DNA of 64,000 nucleotides from Eurosta solidaginis (Eukaryota; Arthropoda; Insecta; Diptera; Tephritidae): positions 124,001 through 188,000 of the forward strand of contig NW_027136968.1 of assembly GCF_040869045.1 (NCBI RefSeq). The letters run 5' to 3'. Below the pieces are notes generated by a model, which saw nothing but the letters and a program-made list of their open reading frames with translations, made no database searches and was not told the DNA's origin. The position numbers were made by a program, and so were the translations under genes. Positions 52,500 through 58,835 of this stretch are shown piece after piece (positions within the stretch are counted from its first letter, which is position 1; the number at the start of each line of letters is the position of its first letter).

Positions 52500-53590
52500 T
52501 AAGTAGTAGTGTAGTTTTTCAAACACACTACGCGTACAAAAGCGAAGGACCTATAATCTTTGAAATTACAAAATAACGTTCGTTCTGCAGTACGTTTTGA
52601 TATTTAATGTTGTGGATGACTGAGAAAGGGTATACTATGCATGTATTGAGTTGGTTAATTTTAATTTTAAGCGGAACACTAATCAAGCATTCAAATCTCA
52701 GTTGATTTTTTATGCAGTTGCTTTTTCTTGTATATTGTAATTTGTTGAATATTTCATTTTGTTTTTGTGAAAATACTGTAGTATGGAATCTTACATTTGG
52801 GTTCATTTAGAGAACCTCAAGTTGTTAAATAAATTTTTTCAACTTAAGTAATAACACTGTAGCTGAGTACGCTATGATTCTCGAGTTGAGCGAGCCACTG
52901 TTTCGAAACAACTCTTCAGATTTTAGAAGTATACCTTGTTATGAACATGAGCTCTAATGGTACTGAAGCCCAAATACTAGTTGGGTATATTCGATGCCAT
53001 TTCGAACCAACGCAAATAACTAATATATTCACTAGAGTTTAACCCTGCCAGATGGGCCGCTTTGGCTCAGCTTAAACTTCAGTCAAAGTGGAGTGAAAAA
53101 CTGCAGAATATGTTTAAGCGTAGTTTAACTGACAGACTGAGTTGAACTTGTACTGAAAAACCGGGTCTAAGTGGGAAATATTTTGTGAAAGGAATATAAA
53201 AATTTACGTTAGAGCTGAGAAAAACCAACATGGCGATATTATTTTCAGCAAAGAAGTTGTAATAAGGTGCACAATAAAATATGACAGCCGCCCCTTCGGA
53301 GGCTTTCGACCTTGCATTTTTTTTTAATATTAAACAACTCTAGTTATTCTTAAATTTTTCAGGCACCAATGTGCTAGTTTATAATAAGTATTTAAAATGT
53401 GTGTATACATTCTCACTTTTAAATTGAAATATCGCATTTAAGGCGGTTTTTCAGCTGGTTGATGGAATTTTTGCAAAAGCATCAACGATATTCTTGGGTG
53501 GCTTTTATACTGCAATTCGCAGGCTCGACAAGAATGATACACCGAAATAAAGTTCAAGTAATTGCATCAATTTATGTTTTTTAGGAAAAG
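52500..53590. other. AT-rich filler without recognisable gene
   Basis: About 1.1 kb of AT-rich sequence with stops in all frames. A hairpin GTAGTGT/ACACTAC is near 52507-52532. Nothing here matches a gene or family I recognise on either strand. It may be intron or intergenic DNA captured with the adjacent gene fragments. Confidence 0.5.
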
Positions 53591-53599
53591 CTGCTGCAA

Positions 53600-53945
53600 T
53601 CATATTCGGTAACCAATTTGCCACTCGGGTGATAGTGTGAAGGCTAATTCATGACCGCGCCACACCCAAACACCGGGTATGGTACTATCATCATCCTCAC
53701 CAAACACGCACACTGAAGCAAAGGCTTGCTTACGCATTTTATCGAGACGTTGAACCATACCAGTGATGAGATTGCACGAATAAACACTTTTGTAAGCTCA
53801 CTATTATATTTATATTCACCGAACCAGGCAGAGTAATTTTCTGGATCGAATTTTGCCAAAAGTAGGGAATGGAAACAGATTCATCCTCGTTGGAGGATGA
53901 ACGTTTGAAATCATTGAAATTGAATGCGCCTATTGTGAGCGAATC
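53600..53945 (-). pseudogene. eEF1-gamma C-terminal domain fragment
   Basis: On the minus strand, the translated pieces FNFNDFKRSSSNEDESVSIP, then [19 protein letters not shown], then [19 protein letters not shown], then [12 protein letters not shown] and LSPEWQI line up with the conserved C-terminal domain of translation elongation factor 1B gamma. They lie in three frames: one-base deletions separate them near 53850-53855 and near 53781-53783. Homology stops just before the factor's C-terminal end, near 53600. No intron interrupts the fragment. It covers roughly a quarter of the protein and cannot encode a functional factor. On the 5' side it is fused without a gap to a serine carboxypeptidase fragment. 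It lies antisense to the retrotransposon. Confidence 0.93.
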
Positions 53946-54092
53946 GAAATGATTTACGTAGCTACGTGTCAAAGGATAAGCAACTATTGTATTCAACTGC
54001 CCAATATAAACTCTAATAGTATAATCATTTAATAATTGTGCTATCCATGGTGCAACCATGTCCATTACATTCCCTTTCAATAACTGCTAAAC
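53946..54092 (-). pseudogene. Serine carboxypeptidase (CPVL-like) fragment
   Basis: The minus-strand segment VAPWIAQLLNDYTIRVYIGQ followed by LNTIVAYPLTRSYVNHF matches the region of S10 serine carboxypeptidases (vitellogenic/retinoid-inducible type) around the catalytic aspartate, normally YNGQLD. Here that aspartate is Asn (GQLN) and the preceding Asn is Ile. About 48 residues remain. It joins in frame to the eEF1-gamma fragment at the F-D boundary near 53946, forming a 113-codon chimeric open frame that I regard as fortuitous. The upstream edge is near a stop at about 54093. Confidence 0.8.
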
Positions 54093-54099
54093 TTTCTTT

Positions 54100-54460
54100 T
54101 CCTTATCGAAATCATGAAAAGTCATATTACCTTCACGTTTACTATAGAAAACACGTACGGTGCTGCCTTCACTTGCGCCACCACTATTTCGGCCGCTTCC
54201 TAGAACACTGTGATGCAGGTCAAGCTCCGTCGTGTCGCTTGAGGAATTGGAGCTTGATGCACCACCGCTACGATCACGCGTTGGATGATGTATAGCGGAG
54301 ATTTGTAGTTGTGGTTGTTGTTCACGTTGCTCGCTTATTGCTGGTAATTGTAGAAGTTTGTTCTTGTGAACGTGGTATTGGGGTCACCGTGACGTCACTC
54401 AGTTGGACTCCACCGCTTGTATGTCCATGATATCCATTTTGTCTGCGTTGAGGTGATACT
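54100..54460 (-). pseudogene. Unidentified Ser/Gly/Gln-rich exon-like fragment
   Basis: Read on the minus strand, about 350 bp is coding-like in two frames with one shift near 54355: SGGVQLSDVTVTPIPRSQEQ, then EQREQQPQLQISAIHHPTRD, then SSSNSSSDTTELDLHHSVLG and STVRVFYSKREGNMTFHDFD. The composition (Ser, Gly, Gln, Asp) is typical of a disordered region of a large regulatory protein. It ends with KEKKV and a stop right before the carboxypeptidase fragment. I do not recognise the family. It is probably another captured host exon. Confidence 0.5.
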
Positions 54461-54572
54461 CTTATTAGTTGCAAATAAACGATAACAAGAATCTATAGGT
54501 GAAGAAAATTCAACATAAATATTTCTTGTTTTTCTATAAAACCACGAATACTTGCCCGCAAAATGGTTATAT

Positions 54573-55071
54573 GCGGAATAAGAAAACTGGACCCAATTGC
54601 GACCAGTCCAGATATTCCATTTCAGCTTTTGTCATATGTGCGATCACAAGCTTATTGGTGACTTTGGCAGCCACCATACCAAATGCCAATATATACATGA
54701 ATGTTCAGTGAAAATATTTGTGGCAACTTCTGAGCGATTATTAGAGCGGGTAAGATAATCATTGTCAGTGGTATGCTAGGCGATAAAACGCTGGTACCAG
54801 CAACTGTGGAGCCATTCTTGCCAACCCCGCCAGCCAAAATAACAGATAATATAAACCATAACGACCAAAGTCCACAAACTATGGTCTTTAACTGGCGGCA
54901 TATGCCTTTTCCCTTTATGGTCATTAACGCTATGAGGTACCACATTTGAAAATTACCAAACATCCGCGTTTGCCAAACATCCGACCCAAAAACAGCTGAT
55001 ATAATATGTATGACGATAATAGTGAACTGCGCCTCTGTTACATCAATTTTACCAAAGCGCAGTGTACCAGA
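54573..55071 (-). pseudogene. Choline/ethanolaminephosphotransferase fragment
   Basis: The minus strand encodes GTLRFGKIDVTEAQFTIIVI, AGGVGKNGSTVAGTSVLSPS, then after a one-base shift near 54699-54702 [20 protein letters not shown] and [17 protein letters not shown]. This is the C-terminal membrane half of CDP-alcohol phosphotransferases of the CHPT1/CEPT1 type (fly bbc-like), enzymes of phosphatidylcholine and phosphatidylethanolamine synthesis in the endoplasmic reticulum. The catalytic CDP-alcohol motif, which lies N-terminal to this region, is absent. A 36-bp in-frame insertion (54881-54916) flanked by ACCATA repeats adds 12 residues. Upstream it is fused to RpL18A at a shared S-G-T. It is nonfunctional. 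Confidence 0.93.
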
Positions 55072-55128
55072 ACGCGAATCATAACGCAACCAAATGCCGA
55101 AGTTCTTCATTTTAGTTGGGGTTTCCCA
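55063..55128 (-). pseudogene. RpL18A internal fragment
   Basis: Minus-strand ETPTKMKNFGIWLRYDSRSG plus T matches the conserved internal segment of ribosomal protein L18A (eL20) with the signature NFGIWLRYDSRSGT. The next expected residues (HNMYREY) are replaced by the choline phosphotransferase sequence LRFG. The shared SGT codons (55063-55071) belong to both genes. A stop lies just upstream of the matching segment, and 32 bp further is the METTL5 exon. Confidence 0.92.
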
Positions 55129-55160
55129 TTAAACATACATATTTCATACTACATCTTTAC

Positions 55161-55292
55161 ATCTAATGCATCTTCATCAATTTCAAATCCAGTAGTCATA
55201 CCAGCGCCAAGAAGAAATGAGCCTACACTCAGCATACCACTGCCGCAGCCTAGATCGCCAACGTATTTACCTTCGATATCGCCATATAGTGT
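55161..55292 (-). pseudogene. METTL5 exon with splice-site edges
   Basis: A 132-bp, 44-codon minus-strand exon. TLYGDIEGKYVGDLGCGSGM followed by LSVGSFLLGAGMTTGFEIDE and DALD matches METTL5, the 18S rRNA N6-adenosine methyltransferase. DLGCGSG is the S-adenosylmethionine-binding motif I. The match starts right after ATTCCACAG, an acceptor-like sequence, and stops right before GTAAAG, a donor-like sequence (55155-55160). This is therefore a complete exon captured with intron margins, unlike a processed retrocopy. The frame is undamaged, but the rest of the gene, including the NPPF catalytic motif, is missing. Confidence 0.92.
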
Positions 55293-55299
55293 CTGTGGA

Positions 55300-55790
55300 A
55301 TGTAGGAATTTATGAGTATCACTTATATCTTTTATAAGTAGAACAACAAGACATTTAGTACAAAAAGTGTTAGAACACAACCAGAGTAGCTTGAAAATTT
55401 AGTTTAACATTTTAATGCAAAACATCCTAAGCAAAATCGTTTGTAAATTTTCAAGGAATTTGTTACCAAAGCACATTGAGTCCTTGGTCGGGAAAAATCC
55501 AGACTCGCTCCGGTACATAGAACCGACTGTTTCGTATATATGCATTTTAAACGATGTTCTTAGGAACACAAAAAACATTCCGCACTGGGAAATCGAAACA
55601 TTGCAACTCAGGTCTGCACAGGCATACATATGCACAAACAAAATGTTATATCATAATAATTGGCTGTGTTCTTACTCAATATTTTGTTTGTATATTTAGT
55701 TATTTTCTAAATCTGTACGCAATTTCTTGACCTGAATATTGCACAGCACACAACTAGCTATGTGTGGTGGTGTTATATATTAGCACCCCA
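55300..55790. other. Unassigned filler between METTL5 and RpL18A pieces
   Basis: About 490 bp, AT-rich. Short open frames exist on both strands (about 94 codons plus, 80 codons minus) with no recognisable motif. It may be METTL5 intron and flanking DNA. I see no transposon end here. Confidence 0.45.
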
Positions 55791-55793
55791 TCT

Positions 55794-55940
55794 TCGCAAG
55801 AAATACCAAAAACGCGATTTGGCTACAATGTTATCCGGGGCAAAGATACGCATTGTGGACAGTGTAGTTTGTGGCTCCTTCTCGGTTGGCAATTTGCGGC
55901 TAAGCACTTCGTATTCCTTCAACTGTCCCTTGGCCTTCAT
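55794..55940 (-). pseudogene. RpL18A N-terminal fragment
   Basis: Minus-strand [20 protein letters not shown], then [20 protein letters not shown]. The 49 residues match the start of ribosomal protein L18A (eL20), including the initiator Met. After FWYFLR the sequence departs (RWGANI, stop) where the protein should continue QLKK. The 5' side TTTCTCTAAACGCTGCCAAC before the ATG may be its 5' untranslated region. The second RpL18A piece lies 650 bp further along the same strand, with METTL5 between, so the two are not simply exons around an intron. Confidence 0.93.
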
Positions 55941-55974
55941 GTTGGCAGCGTTTAGAGAAAACGACACCACTCAC

Positions 55975-56142
55975 CTTAAACGTTTTTTGTGCCTCAACGC
56001 TTTGTTCACGATATAATGGCTCAGCCGCTTGTTTTAATTGCGTGTTGTACCATGACACCTTCAACTGCACTGGATACCTGAAAAGAAAAAGAGAAATAAA
56101 TTAATAAAAAACCATGTTACGCATTATAGGAATTTACTCACC
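55975..56142 (-). pseudogene. Unidentified gene fragment with intact 64-bp intron
   Basis: On the minus strand, an exon at 55975-56077 has acceptor CTTTTTCTTTTCAG on its 5' side and donor AAG-GTGAGT on its 3' side. One frame is open across all 103 bp (YPVQLKVSWYNTQLKQAAEP, LYREQSVEAQKTFK). Upstream, a 64-bp intron (56078-56141) begins GTGAGTAAAT and is preceded by another exon end GCGGTG. An ATG about 57 bp before that donor opens a short frame (MSLFHFLNEKKIIEIKHAV), but the two frames do not join cleanly. Length and signals fit a fly intron. I do not recognise the protein. Confidence 0.55.
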
Positions 56143-56149
56143 ACCGCGT

Positions 56150-56860
56150 GTTTTATCTCAATGATTTTTTTTTCATTCAGGAAATGGAAGAGCGACATCT
56201 GCTAGTCAAAATCTCTACACTCCATTTCTGACTGTCAATGCACTGTGTTACCGACATTATGCCTTACGCGTTGCTACACGCAACACATGTCGCGTATTAT
56301 ATATCTCGATCAATCATTAACTTGGTCGAGATTTAAAATACTTAATTCCACCATTCGACATTATTTTCGACGTGTATGGTCGCTAATGGTCGAACTCTGT
56401 AATACCTTTTCAGTCAGGTTTCTAACCGTTCCGTGTGGTGGCAGGCCACTTGTTGTGAAAACAAAGTTCACCACAAACCAAAAAATAAATCTTTAGGACT
56501 ACTTCGGCGACATCTACCGACATAAAATAAATTATAAAATCCCTACAAAATTTGGTCACAAAACCTAATCACGCCCATGCAAGTGTGACTAGGAATATAA
56601 CCTATGACCTGGTAAAATGACTAGTCAAATGACGTGGAGTGACGAGAGCGTTTTTGCAGGGATGTACTAGAGGCGCTAAAGCACCAGCCACATCGTATGG
56701 ATGCGTGCTAAATCCGTGTTTTCTTCGTATTTACTTATGGCCCTTAATTTTTATTTCAATAAAATGTTTTTTTTTTTTTCTCTTGCGAAAATATATGAGA
56801 GATAATATTTTTTTGGCTTACGCCACCCAAACAACATTCCGCCAACCTCAATTTGGGCAT
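56150..56860. other. Unassigned AT-rich sequence before the Gag-like gene
   Basis: About 700 bp with no recognisable coding sequence on either strand and a long T-run near 56767-56780. It may hold 5' flanking or intron sequence of the sense Gag-like gene that follows. Confidence 0.4.
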
Positions 56861-56884
56861 GATCAATGATACCAATATTCTTTC

Positions 56885-56886
56885 AG
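56885..56886 (+). promoter_or_regulatory. Candidate 3' splice acceptor before the Gag-like ORF
   Basis: CCAATATTCTTTCAG directly precedes ATCATGACC. The pyrimidine-rich AG and an adjacent ATG at 56890 suggest an intron ends here and that translation starts at 56890. The in-frame ATG at 56866 would then lie inside the intron. Confidence 0.5.
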
Positions 56887-56889
56887 ATC

Positions 56890-58080
56890 ATGACCCGTTA
56901 CCAAACCTTATTGGCCAAGGCAGAGGGAGGCGCAAAGCGTTTCGACGTCGCGTGCCAGCTCTGCGGCAGGGACCATAGTCTCCGACTCTGTGCCGAATAC
57001 AGGAAAAAATCCCCGGAGGAGAGGTTGCGGGCCGTGCTGCTACACAAATACTGTCCGAATTGTCTGTCGCCCTTTCATCGCGTGGACAAGTGCAATAGCA
57101 AATATCGCTGCAAACGGTGCCAGCAGAAGCACCACACCACGCTCCATCTAGATGAGCGTCATTCTGAACGCGATGATGCAACAACCATTGGCGACGACAG
57201 CCCGTCCGATGACACGTTGTCAATCCACCTAATGGGGCCGACAAAGTCCTGGGCTCAGCAGGTGGAAGAAGAAGAAATGGAGGAGGAGAGAGCAAAGGCG
57301 GAGGAAGAAAAAGGCAAAACAGAGACAACAAGACCGTCAACGGTCAACCATGGCATGCGCAGTTTCCGGCCGCTGTTACAGCATGAGAGAACCGCGGCGA
57401 AAGCAAATAAACGTCGAAATGACCGAGACAACTGGCGGCACCGCGACATCGGACTCCAAGGAGGCCCGACCGAGACATCCGAACGCGGAAGACAGCAGCG
57501 GCGAAAGAAATCAACGCCATACACTTCTGACGCCCTAGATAAAAAGGCACTATCGCGTGGTACACCGGAAGGCTTCCGAACCGGCCGGCTGCTCCCAGCC
57601 ACTCCAGCGCCCATAATGCGGTCTTTCGTGCCCATTGCGCCGACGGCCATCGTACGCGTCGAATCGCGTGGGCACCTACACTTGGTACGTGCGATCATTG
57701 ATCCCTGCGCCGCCAGCACCATAGTCGATGCAGAGCTGGTACGCGATTTGCAGTTAGAGCGCCAAGGACCAGGGCAATGCACACTTATTCTGCGCGGCAA
57801 GTTCGGGTCAACGACTCATGTCACTACCCAAGCCGCCGTGGTCAACGGCCCCTATCGGTTGAGTCCGCCATCCAATGTGGATCCAAAGGTTGCCGTTCCA
57901 TTCGAATTTATGCGGCTTGCAGATCCGCAGTTCTACCGCTCATCGCCAGTTCGTCTTACACTCGGCGCTGATCTATACGCCGAACTGATGGTGAGCGGAA
58001 CGCCAGCAACAACATTTGGCGGTCTCCTGACCCAACCAACCGTATTCGGGCTGGTAGTGTCAGGAGCCTGCCAAAAATAG
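56890..58080 (+). CDS. Gag-like zinc-knuckle protein with degenerate protease domain
   Basis: 396 residues from the ATG after the acceptor. Three zinc-binding motifs lie near residues 25-95: CQLCGRDHSLRLC, CPNCLSPFHRVDKC and CKRCQQKHHTTLH, the trio found at the C-terminus of Bel-Pao Gag. A charged Glu/Lys and Arg-rich linker (about 130-240) follows, then a retropepsin-like domain (about 260-396) with IIDPCAAS where an active enzyme has D-S/T-G, and a terminal GLLTQPTVFGLVVSGAC motif like the end of Bel-Pao protease regions. The DUF1759 Gag domain, reverse transcriptase and integrase are absent. It is much more GC-rich than its surroundings and its frame is intact, suggesting selection or a recent source. 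It resembles fly Gag-derived single genes; that origin is inference. It occupies the env position of the element. Confidence 0.8.
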   Translation: MTRYQTLLAKAEGGAKRFDVACQLCGRDHSLRLCAEYRKKSPEERLRAVLLHKYCPNCLSPFHRVDKCNSKYRCKRCQQKHHTTLHLDERHSERDDATTIGDDSPSDDTLSIHLMGPTKSWAQQVEEEEMEEERAKAEEEKGKTETTRPSTVNHGMRSFRPLLQHERTAAKANKRRNDRDNWRHRDIGLQGGPTETSERGRQQRRKKSTPYTSDALDKKALSRGTPEGFRTGRLLPATPAPIMRSFVPIAPTAIVRVESRGHLHLVRAIIDPCAASTIVDAELVRDLQLERQGPGQCTLILRGKFGSTTHVTTQAAVVNGPYRLSPPSNVDPKVAVPFEFMRLADPQFYRSSPVRLTLGADLYAELMVSGTPATTFGGLLTQPTVFGLVVSGACQK

Positions 58081-58100
58081 GAGTTGTTTCATAAAAATAA

Positions 58101-58165
58101 GTAATTACAGCACGGGATTTAAAACCACGTACGTGTATTTAATAACATCTTTTCTTTTTCCACAG
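58101..58165 (+). other. Candidate 65-bp intron after the Gag-like ORF
   Basis: AATAA-GTAATT at 58101 and TCTTTTTCCACAG ending at 58165 bound 65 bp in the sense orientation, a usual size for fly introns. If real, it lies in the 3' untranslated part of the Gag-like gene and its presence argues that this segment has not passed through a spliced RNA. Confidence 0.35.
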
Positions 58166-58302
58166 GAGAGCGAAACGTGAGGTCAACCATCTGGCGTGCA
58201 GTGCTTGCAGTCCGCATCTGCACTGCCTTCTTTCATTAGCGCCTTACTGGACGTGTGATCGCGTGGCATCCCTTTCTTTTTAATGTTTTCTTTGTTGCTT
58301 AC
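58166..58302 (+). other. Short region between Gag-like gene and polypurine tract
   Basis: Begins GAGAGCGAAACG and contains no recognisable ORF. It could be the captured gene's 3' end or the original 3' untranslated region of the retrotransposon. Confidence 0.4.
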
Positions 58303-58318
58303 GGCAAGGGGGCCGGTA
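58303..58318 (+). promoter_or_regulatory. Polypurine tract
   Basis: GGCAAGGGGGCCGG followed by TA lies directly before the 3' LTR, the place where plus-strand priming occurs in LTR elements. It contains three pyrimidines, so the tract is short; the core is AAGGGGG. Confidence 0.6.
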
Positions 58319-58830
58319 TGTTTAGGCCACAGGCCTAAATATATCTCCCCCCCCCCTCGTAACATAATTTTCTTCGTTTACTACCACCCACATATGCTTG
58401 TGATTACTAATACACACAGGCATGTGTGAGTGGTAGTACGCATGTATCTTAGATTTTTACCGCTGTGAGCCCGCGGTATAGCAACTTTGTTGCCGGGAAA
58501 CCCAACGAAGGAGCTGTATCTCGGGTTCATCGGCTCATGTCGCAAAGAGGCTCGTCCTCTTTTAATCCAGCAGCCAGCAAAGGAACACGTAATCGCCCGT
58601 TCACGTAAGTTCAACTTTTCAAAATTATAATCACATATATATCATTTTCCACAACATTTGTTAAACCTTTTCTTAACACTTGTTGTATTTATATAAATAA
58701 AAGCACTTTGTGAATTCTTTTTATTAATACGAAATCCTTTTGGTGTTTTTATTTTCTTCCCCCTTTTTTCGCCTTAACTATTATTTAACAAATACGTGGG
58801 TGCGCGCCGTTGCCACCACGCATTTGTTCA
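58319..58830 (+). repeat. 3' LTR (512 bp)
   Basis: Direct repeat of the 5' LTR with a 10-base C-run instead of 8, A instead of T in the ATTATAATCAC segment, and C instead of G in AAAAGCACTTTG. It is preceded by a purine-rich stretch and followed by the target duplication. Confidence 0.95.
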
Positions 58831-58835
58831 GCATT
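58831..58835 (+). repeat. Target site duplication, right (GCATT)
   Basis: Second copy of the duplicated target, immediately 3' of the LTR end TTTGTTCA. Confidence 0.93.

Larger units (their letters stand above)
44448..58830 (+). mobile_element. Composite Bel-Pao LTR retrotransposon carrying host gene fragments
   Basis: A 14.4-kb unit bounded by direct LTRs that begin TG and end CA, flanked by a 5-bp duplication GCATT, inserted in a satellite monomer. The internal left half encodes Bel-Pao Gag-Pol in the order gag, protease, reverse transcriptase, RNase H, integrase. Typical Bel-Pao elements are about 6-7 kb; here about 6.9 kb of extra DNA separates the end of pol from the 3' LTR. That extra DNA contains antisense fragments of at least five host genes and a sense Gag-like gene. 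Two substitutions between LTRs imply a young insertion. Pol has one frameshift, so autonomy is doubtful. Whether the extra DNA was present at insertion or arrived later is open. Confidence 0.9.

Noticed and set aside
53739..54080. A genuine 113-residue fusion protein of carboxypeptidase and eEF1-gamma
   Set aside because: The open frame continues past a frameshift into nonsense and starts inside a truncated fragment; it is best read as two pseudogene pieces.
55415..55699. 94-codon plus-strand ORF between the METTL5 and RpL18A pieces
   Set aside because: No motif, AT-rich, and similar-length open frames on the opposite strand suggest chance.
52500..56866. A Helitron or other DNA transposon carrying the gene fragments
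   Set aside because: Multi-gene capture with introns suits Helitrons, but I could not find a convincing TC start, CTRR end with hairpin, or terminal inverted repeats. It remains an alternative to test by finding copies outside the LTR element.
56866..56889. Start of the Gag-like protein at the upstream in-frame ATG (MIPIFFQ)
   Set aside because: Those codons overlap a pyrimidine-rich AG that reads better as a splice acceptor; the zinc-knuckle protein more naturally starts at 56890.
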